42,245 bases of DNA, from contig CAJBKE010000060.1 in NCBI GenBank assembly GCA_903953565.1, positions 1 to 42,245 on the forward strand. The letters are read 5' to 3'. Positions 34,900 through 42,245 of the stretch are shown in pieces. A model generated the notes under the pieces. It did not search any database, was not told the origin of the DNA, and worked only from the letters and a program-made list of their open reading frames with translations. The translations under genes and the position numbers were made by a program. Position 1 is the stretch's first letter; each line of letters opens with the position of its first letter. This DNA comes from an uncultured Verrucomicrobiota bacterium. GTDB lineage: Bacteria; Verrucomicrobiota; Verrucomicrobiia; Chthoniobacterales; JACTMZ01.

Positions 34900-35688
34900 A
34901 TGTCACGACCGGTTATTCTCGTCACGGGCGCAAGCCGCGGTTTGGGCCGCGGGGTGGCGCTTTCTTTGGCCAAGGAGGGCTACGATGTGGCCATCCACTA
35001 CGCGAGCAACCGTGCGGCGGCCGATGAGGCCGCGCAACTTTGTCGCGATGCGGCGCTGGACAAGGCGCAGAGATTTTTTCCGGTCTCCGCGCAGCTCGCC
35101 TCGGCTTCCGAGCGCGCGGCCATGATTGACGCGGTGCTCGGCGAATTCGGATGCATCGACGGATTGGTCAACAACGCGGGGATTGCCCCGAAGGTGCGCG
35201 CCGATATCACCGAGGCGACCGAGGAAAGCTTCGACGAAGTTATTGCGGTCAATTTGCGCGGCCCGTATTTCCTCAGCCAGCTTGTCGCCAATTGGTGGCT
35301 GGCTCATCCCGGCAAATCGCGGTTGCCCGGCGGATACAAACTCGTCTTCGTCACCTCGATGTCTGTCCACACCGCCTCGGTCAACCGCGGCGAGTATTGC
35401 ATCGCCAAGGCCGGACTCTCCATGGCCTCGCAGCTCTGGTCTGTGCGTTTGGCGGGCGAGGGCGTGCAGGTTTTCGAAGTGCGGCCCGGTATCATGAAGA
35501 CGGACATGACGGCCAAGGTGACCGACAAATACGACAAACTCATCGCCGAAGGTCTCGTCCCGCAGCTTCGCTGGGGTACGCCGGAAGATTTGGGCTTGTC
35601 CGTGGCCGCGCTCTGCCGGGGGGATCTCCCTTTCAGTACCGGGGCCGTGATCGACGTCGACGGCGGGTTCCAGTTGCGGCGTCTCTGA
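34900..35688 (+). CDS. Short-chain dehydrogenase/reductase, 262 aa
   Basis: This is a classical SDR: cofactor motif TGASRGLGRG at the N-terminus, NNAG near residue 90, a catalytic Ser in VTSMS, and the YCIAK catalytic Tyr/Lys pair. The end GAVIDVDGGFQ is also typical. Basic residues after the second strand are few, so the NAD/NADP preference is unclear. Databases usually label such proteins 3-ketoacyl-ACP reductase, but being first in an operon with GH88 and KDPG aldolase points to oxidation or reduction of an uronate-derived sugar, in the manner of KduD; that is inference. It ends 11 bp before the GH88 gene. Confidence 0.86.
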   Translation: MSRPVILVTGASRGLGRGVALSLAKEGYDVAIHYASNRAAADEAAQLCRDAALDKAQRFFPVSAQLASASERAAMIDAVLGEFGCIDGLVNNAGIAPKVRADITEATEESFDEVIAVNLRGPYFLSQLVANWWLAHPGKSRLPGGYKLVFVTSMSVHTASVNRGEYCIAKAGLSMASQLWSVRLAGEGVQVFEVRPGIMKTDMTAKVTDKYDKLIAEGLVPQLRWGTPEDLGLSVAALCRGDLPFSTGAVIDVDGGFQLRRL

Positions 35689-35699
35689 AATAAAATCCT

Positions 35700-37076
35700 A
35701 TGATCAAAATCGACCATTCCCTGACCGCGCAAAAGCTAAAGAAGGCCGCGCACGCGGTCTTCGAGGCATCCGCCCCCAAAATCAGCGCTCTGCAGAAGCG
35801 CTGGAAAGATTCCGACGGCACTCCGGTTTTCACCATCGAGGGACGCTACACGTCGCGCGGCTGGACCGAGTGGACGCAGGGCTTCCAGTTCGGCGCGGCC
35901 ATCCTGCAGTTCGATGCCACGGGCGACGAGGAGATGCTGCGCATCGGGCGCGAGGGCACGTTGAAGCTGATGGCTCCCCACGTCACACACGTCGGCGTGC
36001 ATGACCACGGATTCAACAATGTCAGCACTTACGGGAACCTGCGTCGGTTGCTTCGCGAGGGACGGTTGCCGGCAGATGAGTGGGAGGGGCATTTTTATGA
36101 TTTGGCCCTCAAGTCCAGCGGCGCGGTTCAGGCGGCGCGGTGGACGCAAATCAGCCCGGAACTTGGCTACGTTTACTCGTTCAACGGCCCGCACTCGCTC
36201 TTCTCAGACACCATCCGGACCATGCGCGCACTGGCTGTGGCCCATCTCCTTGGTCACCGCTTGATGGAGGAGAACGACAAGGCGGTGTCACTCCTTGGAC
36301 GCATCATCCAGCACGCGGATACAACGTCGCGTTATAATGTCTATTTCGGCAAAGGCCGCGACATCTACGATCTGCGCGGGCGCGTGGTGCACGAGTCGGT
36401 CTTCAATACGAATGACGGCAACTACCGCTGCCCCAGCTCGCAGCAGGGCTACTCGCCTTTCACCACTTGGACGCGCGGTCACGCATGGGTGCTCTGCGGC
36501 TACCCGGAGCAGTTGGAATTTCTCGAGACTTTGCCCGCCGCCGATTTCGTTCCCTACGGCGGCAAGGAAGCGGTGCTGGCGCGTTTCTTGGAAACGGCGA
36601 AGGCCGCGGCGGATTTCTATCTCGAACACACGCCGACCGACGGCGTTCCTTATTGGGACACCGGAGCGCCCGGTTTGGACCAGATGGGTGACTATCTGGA
36701 TCGTCCGGCCGACCCATTTAACGATCATGAGCCGGTGGACAGTTCCGCGGCGGCCATCTCCGCGCAGGGCTTGCTGCGTCTTGGCCGCTGGCTGGAGAAC
36801 CACGGCGAGCCCGAGCCGGGCAAAAAGTATCTTGCGGCGGGATTGACCACCGCGAAAACCCTTTTCGCCGAGCCTTACCTGAGCAGCGATCCGAACCACG
36901 AGGGGCTCCTTTTGCACAGCGTCTACCACCGCCCGAACGGCTGGGATCATATCCCGCCCGGGCGCAAAGTGCCGTGCGGCGAGGCGGCCATGTGGGGCGA
37001 TTACCATGCCCGCGAACTCGCGCTTTATCTGCTGCGCTTGGCCGGCAAAGGGCCTTATCTCACCTTCTTCTCATGA
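35700..37076 (+). CDS. GH88 unsaturated glucuronyl hydrolase, 458 aa
   Basis: The (alpha/alpha)6-barrel motifs of GH88 are present: GWTEWTQGFQFG, VHDHGFNN (Asp102, matching the conserved first Asp), LFSDTIRTMRALA (Asp170, matching the catalytic Asp), YSPFTTWTRGHAWVLCG and DSSAAAISAQGLLRL. This enzyme hydrates the 4,5-unsaturated uronate at the non-reducing end of lyase products and releases it from the amino sugar. It has no signal peptide, so it acts in the cytoplasm on imported disaccharides. It is the natural downstream step for PL6/PL8 lyases such as the one at 1085-10111. TAAAATCC precedes the ATG closely. The TGA stop overlaps the cupin ATG (ATGA), so translation is coupled. Confidence 0.9.
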   Translation: MIKIDHSLTAQKLKKAAHAVFEASAPKISALQKRWKDSDGTPVFTIEGRYTSRGWTEWTQGFQFGAAILQFDATGDEEMLRIGREGTLKLMAPHVTHVGVHDHGFNNVSTYGNLRRLLREGRLPADEWEGHFYDLALKSSGAVQAARWTQISPELGYVYSFNGPHSLFSDTIRTMRALAVAHLLGHRLMEENDKAVSLLGRIIQHADTTSRYNVYFGKGRDIYDLRGRVVHESVFNTNDGNYRCPSSQQGYSPFTTWTRGHAWVLCGYPEQLEFLETLPAADFVPYGGKEAVLARFLETAKAAADFYLEHTPTDGVPYWDTGAPGLDQMGDYLDRPADPFNDHEPVDSSAAAISAQGLLRLGRWLENHGEPEPGKKYLAAGLTTAKTLFAEPYLSSDPNHEGLLLHSVYHRPNGWDHIPPGRKVPCGEAAMWGDYHARELALYLLRLAGKGPYLTFFS

Positions 37077-37534
37077 CCATCGCCGACCTCTCCGAAATCC
37101 AGGGCCGCACCTATCCCGCGCGGCGCCGCACGCAAAACCTTGTCGGGGGAATGTCCCCGATCCAGGCGACCAACTTCGCCATGGGCAATGTCACGCTCGA
37201 GCCCAACGGGGGACAGGTCCCGTGGCACAACCAAGAGCAGGAAGAAATCTACTTCATCGTCGAAGGCGAGGGGGAGATGTGTCTCGGCGAGGAACGCCGC
37301 GCGGTCAAAGCAGGGCAGGCGGCTTACATCCCATCGGGAGTATTCCATCAGCTGACCAATACCGGTTCCACGCCGATGCGCATGATCTACGTCTACGGAC
37401 CGTCCGGCGACGTGGCGCACTGGCGTCAGGAACTCGACGGCACGCTTCCTGTGGCGGGTGTCGATGTTCCGGCGTTGCCCGCGGGGGCGCAACCGCAGTG
37501 TCACGCAACGTTCGCCAAGGACGCCACGGAATGA
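37073..37534 (+). CDS. Cupin-domain protein, 153 aa
   Basis: A single cupin_2 barrel: PWHNQEQEEIYFIVEGEGEM forms cupin motif 1 (His and Glu metal ligands), and GQAAYIPSGVFHQLTN forms motif 2 (His). It is probably a metal-dependent sugar-acid isomerase or binding protein. In this operon an isomerase acting on unsaturated-uronate products, analogous to KduI or KdgF, is a reasonable guess: KdgF is itself a single cupin that opens unsaturated uronates to linear keto-sugars. Its start overlaps the GH88 stop and its stop overlaps the GxxExxY start, both by ATGA. Confidence 0.84.
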   Translation: MTIADLSEIQGRTYPARRRTQNLVGGMSPIQATNFAMGNVTLEPNGGQVPWHNQEQEEIYFIVEGEGEMCLGEERRAVKAGQAAYIPSGVFHQLTNTGSTPMRMIYVYGPSGDVAHWRQELDGTLPVAGVDVPALPAGAQPQCHATFAKDATE

Positions 37535-37912
37535 AGGAGGAGGACGTTTTGGCCAAGCGGGTGCTTGATGAGGCTTTCCGGCTGCATACCGAATTGGGGC
37601 CCGGGCTGTTGGAGTCGGTTTACGAGCAGGTGTTGGCGGCGCGACTGCGCAAGGCTGGTCTGCGGGTCGAGGCGCAGAAGAGCATCTCCGTTGTGGTCGA
37701 CGACCTCACCATCCCGGAGGCCTTCCGTGCGGATCTCATCATTGAGGGGGAAGCTCATCGTCGAACTCAAATCGGTCGAGGAAATGAAGCCTGTCTTCGC
37801 CAAGCAACTCCTCACGTATCTCCGTCTCTCCGGCCTGAAACTCGGCCTGCTCCTGAATTTTGGCGCCCCCAGCCTGAAAAACGGCATCGAGCGCGTCGCC
37901 AACAACCTCTGA
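37531..37912 (+). pseudogene. GxxExxY protein gene with +1 frameshift
   Basis: Frame 1 from ATG 37531 gives the family signature GLLESVY inside ELGPGLLESVYEQVL, and continues to FRADLIIEG. The remainder, KLIVELKSVEEMKPVFAKQL through LNFGAPSLKNGIERVANNL, is in another frame. Removing one G from the G5 run at 37746-37750 rejoins both parts into a normal protein of about 126 residues. The break falls between the Asp (RADLI) and the ExK (VELKS) of the PD-(D/E)XK-like nuclease fold of these proteins. It overlaps the cupin stop codon. The gene could be a decaying insertion, a phase-variable tract or a sequencing error. Confidence 0.85.
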
Positions 37913-37957
37913 CCCCTTTGCGAACGCGGCGAACTTTGCGTGAAAAAATCTGAGCTT

Positions 37958-39106
37958 ATGAAAACACACAGCGTGGGAATCATCATGAACGGCGTCACGG
38001 GGCGCATGGGAACGAACCAGCACCTGATCCGTTCGGTCAAGGCCATCATGGACCAGGGCGGCGTCAAAATCAGCGATGACGAAGTCATCATGCCCGACCC
38101 GATCCTCGTCGGTCGCAGCGAGGCCAAACTGGCCGCTCTCGCCGCACGCACGGGCGTGAAGCGCTACACGACCGATCTCGACGCGGCGCTCAAGGATAAG
38201 CACAACATCATTTATTTCGACGCCACGCTCACCGGACAGCGTCCGATCGGCGTGCGCAAGGCTATCGCCGCCGGCAAGCACATCTATTGCGAGAAGCCCA
38301 CCGCGACGACTTCGGCCGAGGCTCTTGCCCTCGCCAAGGAGGCCGAGGCGGCCGGACTGAAAAACGGAGTGGTACAGGACAAACTTTGGCTCCCCGGCTT
38401 GCTCAAACTGAAATACCTCATCGACACCGGCTTCTTCGGCAAAATTCTCTCGGTGCGCGGAGAGTTCGGTTACTGGGTTTTCACCGGCGAACACGAAAAG
38501 CTCCAGCGGCCCTCGTGGAACTACCGCAAGGAAGACGATGGCGGCATCATCGTCGACATGCTCTGCCACTGGCAATACGTCGTGCAAAACCTTTTCGGAG
38601 ACATCAAGTCGGTCAGCTGCCTCGGGGCGACACACATCCCAGAGCGCTGGGACGAGCAGGGGAAGACGTACAAGTGCACGGCTGACGATTCTGCTTATGC
38701 CACGTTCGAACTGACCAACGGTGTCGTTTGCCATTTCAATTCCTCGTGGACTGTCCGCGTGAAACGCGACGATCTGCTCACGCTGCAGGTCGACGGCACG
38801 GAGGGATCCGCCGTTGCAGGACTGCGCAATTGCACCGTTCAGCACGGCTCGGCCACCCCGCGCTGCGTCTGGAATCCCGACATGGACAGCCCGATCGACT
38901 ACAAGGCCGGATGGATCACGCAGCCGACCAACGACAGCGCCGACAACGCGTTCAAGGTGCAGTGGGAACTCTTCCTGCGCCACGTGGTCAAAAACGAACC
39001 GTTTCCCTGGTCGTTGCGCGAAGGCGCCAAGGGTGTGCAACTGGCCGAGCTGGGGCTCCAATCATGGGCCGAGCGACGCTGGCTCGACGTGCCGGCTATG
39101 AAATAA
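37958..39106 (+). CDS. Gfo/Idh/MocA-family oxidoreductase, 382 aa
   Basis: The start at 37958 ([18 protein letters not shown]) gives the dinucleotide-binding GVTGRMG; an upstream GTG at 37940 would add six residues. The [12 protein letters not shown] segment is the family EKP motif, with the Lys that takes part in catalysis. The C-terminal sheet domain contains [17 protein letters not shown], where the Asp and His are usual substrate contacts. Members oxidise or reduce sugars or inositols with NAD(P). In this operon it probably handles an intermediate between the unsaturated uronate and the aldolase substrate, but the reaction is not defined. It ends 12 bp before the aldolase gene. Confidence 0.88.
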   Translation: MKTHSVGIIMNGVTGRMGTNQHLIRSVKAIMDQGGVKISDDEVIMPDPILVGRSEAKLAALAARTGVKRYTTDLDAALKDKHNIIYFDATLTGQRPIGVRKAIAAGKHIYCEKPTATTSAEALALAKEAEAAGLKNGVVQDKLWLPGLLKLKYLIDTGFFGKILSVRGEFGYWVFTGEHEKLQRPSWNYRKEDDGGIIVDMLCHWQYVVQNLFGDIKSVSCLGATHIPERWDEQGKTYKCTADDSAYATFELTNGVVCHFNSSWTVRVKRDDLLTLQVDGTEGSAVAGLRNCTVQHGSATPRCVWNPDMDSPIDYKAGWITQPTNDSADNAFKVQWELFLRHVVKNEPFPWSLREGAKGVQLAELGLQSWAERRWLDVPAMK

Positions 39107-39118
39107 GAAATTACGCGC

Positions 39119-39781
39119 ATGCTTTCCCCGCTCTTCGATCCCGCCTTGGCCGATAAAATTTGCGAGGCCGGCATTGTCGCCGTACTCGTTATCGACGATG
39201 CCGGGGACGCCGTGCCGCTGGCGCGGGCTTTGCTCGAGGGTGGGGTGGGTGTGATGGAACTGACCCTCCGGACCCCCGCCGCCTTGGACGCTCTGCGGCA
39301 CATCCGCCGCGAGGTTCCGGAAATGGTGGCGGGGATCGGGACCATCTTGAGTGTCGATCAGCTGCATGCGGCGCGCGAGGCCGATGCCGCCTTCGGCGTT
39401 TCCCCGGGTTGCAACCCGCGTCTCCTCACTGCGGCGAGGGAGGCGGGTTTTTCTTTCGGTCCGGGAATTGCCACTCCGAGCGATATCGAAATCGCCGTCG
39501 AGCACGGATGCCGGTTGCTGAAATTCTTCCCCGCGGAGCAACTTGGAGGCTTGCCATATCTGCGCGCCATGGCGGCACCTTATGCGCACCTTGGTCTGCG
39601 CTACGTCCCGCTCGGAGGCCTGACCGCGAAAAACGCGGCAGACTATCTCGACGATCCTCTCATCGCCGCGATCGGTGGCTCATGGATCGCGCCGCGCGAA
39701 GGAATCAAAGCGAAGGATTGGAGAGCCATCGCTGCCCATGCGCGTTCGGCACGTGATTTGGCCGACGCCCGCAAGAGGTAA
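39119..39781 (+). CDS. KDPG/KDPGal-type aldolase (Eda family), 220 aa
   Basis: The compact TIM barrel of class I KDPG aldolases: MELTLRT with Glu47 and Arg51, GIGTIL, GVSPGCNPRLL, FGPGIATPSDIE, and LLKFFPAE with Schiff-base Lys135. The Glu-Arg spacing of 4 and Glu-Lys spacing of 88 match E. coli Eda (45, 49, 133). It cleaves 2-keto-3-deoxy-6-phosphogluconate (or a close analogue) to pyruvate and a triose phosphate. It closes the SDR-GH88-cupin-oxidoreductase operon and fits as the last step of uronate breakdown. A kinase for 2-keto-3-deoxygluconate is not visible in the window. A TAAGAAATTA stretch lies just before the start. Confidence 0.92.
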   Translation: MLSPLFDPALADKICEAGIVAVLVIDDAGDAVPLARALLEGGVGVMELTLRTPAALDALRHIRREVPEMVAGIGTILSVDQLHAAREADAAFGVSPGCNPRLLTAAREAGFSFGPGIATPSDIEIAVEHGCRLLKFFPAEQLGGLPYLRAMAAPYAHLGLRYVPLGGLTAKNAADYLDDPLIAAIGGSWIAPREGIKAKDWRAIAAHARSARDLADARKR

Positions 39782-39890
39782 TCCGATACGCCTGGAGGTG
39801 GCGCGAACCGGTGCCATGCGCGGAGGCTGAGTAACCGGTCTGCGGCTTGCTCCGGGAGCAGGCGACAAAAAAGAGAGGAGCACTTGTTCC

Positions 39891-40730
39891 TCAATCCCTG
39901 CGGTCCGATGGTGGGTGTCCGTGGAATTTAGCGTAGGCGCGGGTAAAGTCACCCGGATGCCGGTAGCCGAGCGTGAGGGCGGTTTCTTTCACCGTGGTGC
40001 CCGGTCGGGAGAGCAGGCGCGAGGCTTCGCGCAGCTTCATTTCGAGCAGGGCCCGGCCGGGCGCGCGACCAGTCGCCTGGCGGAAGAGACGCTGCAGGCC
40101 CATGGCGGAAACGCCGAGGTAATCGGCCAGTGCGGCCGCCGGCGCACGCACGTCGAGGTGCCTGCGCATCCATTGCTCGGCCAATTGCAACCGGTGGGCA
40201 TCGCGCGTGCCGGTCTCCGCCGGGCCGCGGGCGCTGCGGGCCAGATTGGTGTCGATGAGTTTTTTTAAGGCGGCGACAACCTCCGGCGAGAAAGAATCGG
40301 GCCGCTGGATCTCGCGCCGGGTCAGGCGATGCAACTGCTCCAGTTCAGCGGTTGTTTCGGCGTCGGCCGTGCGCAGCCAGCACGTCTTTTTGTCCAGCTT
40401 TGCGCCGATTTCCGGAGGTTGGCTCCAGAACCAGACAAGGAGGGAGCACGGGGCATTCGGACGGTCGCTCCATCCGTAGGGGACATCGGGCCCGGCGACG
40501 ATGAGCGATCCTCGCGATGTCCTCTGGCGCTTGTCTCCCGCCAGTAGGTGGGGGTGACCCGAAAGCACGACCATGTAGGTCCACCCGTGGTGAACGCGAA
40601 GCGGAATGGGGTAGCGGCCGTAAAACCGGCGGCCCCATGCGAGGTAAAGCAAACCGCCCGGAGGTGGCCCGGGAGGAATCCAGTGCGGGGACCCGGGTTC
40701 GGGCAGGTAGATTTCGCGGGCCGCTTTCAC
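39891..40730 (-). CDS. AraC-family transcriptional regulator, 279 aa
   Basis: The start GTG at 40730 lies 8 nt after a TATAAATT box; no nearby ATG preserves the N-terminal region. The N-terminal sensor domain has LRVHHGWTYMVVLSGHPHLL and IVAGPDVPYGWSDRP (AraC-type cupin). The C-terminal AraC domain has HLDVRAPAAALADYLGVSAM with LQRLFRQATG, then TVKETALTLGYRHPGDFTRAYAK. It diverges from the 2-hydroxyacid dehydrogenase/gnd genes (126-bp gap) and converges on the aldolase gene. A role in controlling one or both flanking carbohydrate units is likely. Confidence 0.88.
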   Translation of the reverse strand: MKAAREIYLPEPGSPHWIPPGPPPGGLLYLAWGRRFYGRYPIPLRVHHGWTYMVVLSGHPHLLAGDKRQRTSRGSLIVAGPDVPYGWSDRPNAPCSLLVWFWSQPPEIGAKLDKKTCWLRTADAETTAELEQLHRLTRREIQRPDSFSPEVVAALKKLIDTNLARSARGPAETGTRDAHRLQLAEQWMRRHLDVRAPAAALADYLGVSAMGLQRLFRQATGRAPGRALLEMKLREASRLLSRPGTTVKETALTLGYRHPGDFTRAYAKFHGHPPSDRRD

Positions 40731-40738
40731 GAAGTAGC

Positions 40739-40746
40739 AATTTATA
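40739..40746 (-). promoter_or_regulatory. TATAAATT box upstream of the second AraC gene
   Basis: The minus strand reads TATAAATT ending 8 nt before the GTG at 40730. As a -10 region it would start transcription at or very near the start codon. Confidence 0.45.
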
Positions 40747-40856
40747 CCATGCTTGCGAGGGTGCTACACTTGTTTCCTTCGACAACGAGCCTGAGTACGG
40801 CAAAATGATGTTGTCAGATCAGACGCCTGCTTGCCGCACATACCCTTCTTTTTCCC

Positions 40857-41816
40857 ATGGCCAAAATCCTTCTCACCACCACATCTTTCCAAGATACCCC
40901 CGGTCCGCACCACGCTCTGCTGGCGCGAGAGGGCTACGAAATCGTCCGCGAGCGCGGTCCGCTCAACGAAGCGCGCATGCTGGAATTGGCCGGTGACTTC
41001 GATGCGTTCCTTTGCGGCGACGATGCCATCACGCGCGCCGTCCTTGAGAAATCCCTCCCGCGCCTCAAGGTCGTGGCCAAATACGGCATCGGACTCGACA
41101 AAGTCGACGTCGCCTCGGCCACCGAACTGAAAATCCCCGTCACTTTTTGCCCGGGAGTCAACCACACCACGGTGGCCGAACACACCTTCGGGCTCCTTCT
41201 CGCCATCTATCGCCAGATCGTCGAGCAATCCAATGCCGTCCACGATGGGAAATGGAAACGCCTCACGGGTCACGAACTCATGGGCAAGACCATCGGCATC
41301 GCCGGTCTGGGACGCATCGGCAAGGAAGTCGCCGTCCGCGCCCGCGCCTTCGGCATGAACGTGCTGGGTTACGACGTTTATTGGGATGCGGACTTCGCTC
41401 GGGCCCACGGTGTTGAGCGCGTCGACGATGTGGACGATCTCATCCGGCGCTCCGACATCGTTTCCCTGCACATGAACCTCACGCCGGAGACGAAAAATTT
41501 CATCAACACGGAGCGCCTCAAGCTTTTCAAGAAAAACGCCGTGCTGCTCAATTGCGCGCGCGGCGAACTGGTCGGCAGCTCCGCGCTGGCCGCCGCCCTC
41601 GGCGAGGGGCAGATCGCCGGCTACGGCGCCGACGTTCTCGACGAGGAGCCGCCCCGACCCGATCACCCGCTGCTCAAGTGCCGCGGCGCGGTCATCACGC
41701 CGCACATCGGCTCGCGAACCTATGAGAGTGTGGTGCGCCAAGCCACCATGGCGGCGCAAAATATGATCAACGTCCTGGAGGGCAAGCCCGCTCTCGCCCA
41801 AGCCAACAAACTCTGA
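40857..41816 (+). CDS. 2-hydroxyacid dehydrogenase, phosphoglycerate-dehydrogenase-like, 319 aa
   Basis: This is a complete D-2-hydroxyacid dehydrogenase. The substrate-side segment is [11 protein letters not shown], and the Rossmann motif is [34 protein letters not shown] and [10 protein letters not shown] carry the catalytic Arg/Glu/His set. It lacks the C-terminal ACT regulatory domain of biosynthetic SerA, so a catabolic or general 2-hydroxyacid role is more likely than serine biosynthesis. It is followed 5 bp later by 6-phosphogluconate dehydrogenase, suggesting joint work on sugar acids. It diverges from an AraC regulator that may control it. Confidence 0.88.
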   Translation: MAKILLTTTSFQDTPGPHHALLAREGYEIVRERGPLNEARMLELAGDFDAFLCGDDAITRAVLEKSLPRLKVVAKYGIGLDKVDVASATELKIPVTFCPGVNHTTVAEHTFGLLLAIYRQIVEQSNAVHDGKWKRLTGHELMGKTIGIAGLGRIGKEVAVRARAFGMNVLGYDVYWDADFARAHGVERVDDVDDLIRRSDIVSLHMNLTPETKNFINTERLKLFKKNAVLLNCARGELVGSSALAAALGEGQIAGYGADVLDEEPPRPDHPLLKCRGAVITPHIGSRTYESVVRQATMAAQNMINVLEGKPALAQANKL

Positions 41817-41821
41817 AGCAC

Positions 41822-42245
41822 ATGAGCAAAGAACTTTCCGACATCGGTCTCATCGGCCTCGCCGTGATGGGGCAAAACCTCGCGCTGAACATCGCCGACC
41901 ACGGCTTCCGCATCTCGGTTTACAACCGTACGACGGCGAAGACCGAGGAATTCGTTAAAAATCACCCCGGCACCCCGGGCGGACTCCATGCCGCCCTGAC
42001 CCTCGAAGACTTCGTCGCGTCGATCCAACGTCCGCGCAAAATCATCATCCTGGTCCAAGCCGGCAAGGCGACCGACGCCGTAATCGACAGCCTCGTGCCG
42101 CTCCTCGAGAAAGATGATATCATCATCGACGGCGGCAACGCCTTGTGGTCGGACACCATCCGGCGCGAAAAAGACCTCGCGACCAAACATCTCCGCTTCA
42201 TCGGCTCCGGCGTCTCCGGCGGCGAAGAGGGCGCGCGTTTTGGTC
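41822..42245 (+). CDS. gnd: 6-phosphogluconate dehydrogenase, N-terminal part (cut by window edge)
   Basis: The first 141 codons are visible. [22 protein letters not shown] is the NADP-binding GLxxMGxNLAxN signature. [25 protein letters not shown] and [14 protein letters not shown] follow. [16 protein letters not shown] is the substrate-binding [11 protein letters not shown] loop of Gnd. It oxidises 6-phosphogluconate to ribulose 5-phosphate and carbon dioxide in the cytoplasm. It is 5 bp downstream of the 2-hydroxyacid dehydrogenase gene and probably co-transcribed. The catalytic Lys and C-terminal helical domain are outside the window. Confidence 0.93.
   Translation, partial: MSKELSDIGLIGLAVMGQNLALNIADHGFRISVYNRTTAKTEEFVKNHPGTPGGLHAALTLEDFVASIQRPRKIIILVQAGKATDAVIDSLVPLLEKDDIIIDGGNALWSDTIRREKDLATKHLRFIGSGVSGGEEGARFG

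Noticed and set aside
39845-39863. Hairpin GCTTGCTC-CGG-GAGCAGGC after the aldolase gene as a terminator
   Set aside because: The run after it on the plus strand is A-rich, not T-rich, and on the minus strand the T-run precedes the hairpin, so it does not have intrinsic-terminator form.

Overview
The window reads as a GC-rich piece of a Verrucomicrobiota chromosome, most like Opitutae or related groups. That placement is inferred from gene content: long secreted proteins built of autotransporter-associated beta-strand repeats, a PEP-CTERM sorting tail, an H-X-DG pseudopilin, and many polysaccharide-degradation genes with LacI and AraC regulators. No rRNA or tRNA gene is visible to confirm it.

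Layout. Positions 3-308 hold the end of an iduronate-2-sulfatase-like sulfatase, closed by a strong intrinsic terminator. A small secreted EF-hand protein (668-997) lies just downstream of a 3008-residue secreted protein (1085-10111). That giant carries two different polysaccharide lyase domains, an N-terminal PL6 (chondroitinase B/alginate lyase type) and an internal PL8 (chondroitin AC/hyaluronate lyase type), joined by Ig-like, discoidin-like, LamG-like and beta-strand repeat modules. Divergent from it is a HAD hydrolase and GH3 hexosaminidase pair (10359-12969). Next come a secreted alpha/beta hydrolase (minus), a secreted DUF4955-type beta-helix protein (plus), and a minus-strand operon: an HTH protein with an RpoA-CTD-like tail, a 2-hydroxyacid dehydrogenase, a TIM-barrel sugar isomerase, and a Tat-exported DUF2264 protein. 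A LacI regulator diverges from that operon.

22325-31795 is a cell-surface block: a pseudopilin, a small secreted protein with a duplicated helical unit, and two tandem paralogous beta-strand repeat proteins of 1532 and 1063 residues. 32130-34814 (minus) holds a renalase-like FAD protein, a TSUP transporter and an AraC regulator. 34900-39781 (plus) is a tight catabolic operon: SDR, GH88 unsaturated glucuronyl hydrolase, cupin, a frameshifted GxxExxY gene, Gfo/Idh/MocA oxidoreductase and KDPG aldolase. A second AraC regulator (minus) diverges from a 2-hydroxyacid dehydrogenase followed by the start of 6-phosphogluconate dehydrogenase.

Working model (inference): secreted sulfatase plus PL6/PL8 lyase activity cuts a sulfated, iduronate-containing glycosaminoglycan such as dermatan or chondroitin sulfate. 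GH88 splits the unsaturated oligosaccharides, and the released uronate passes through oxidoreductases to a KDPG-type aldolase and central metabolism.

Non-coding structure is also notable. A palindromic repeat occurs three times, each time between convergent genes. A second inverted repeat sits in another convergent gap. An AT-rich ATAAATATT-like motif lies just upstream of many start codons, often so close that leaderless transcripts are likely.
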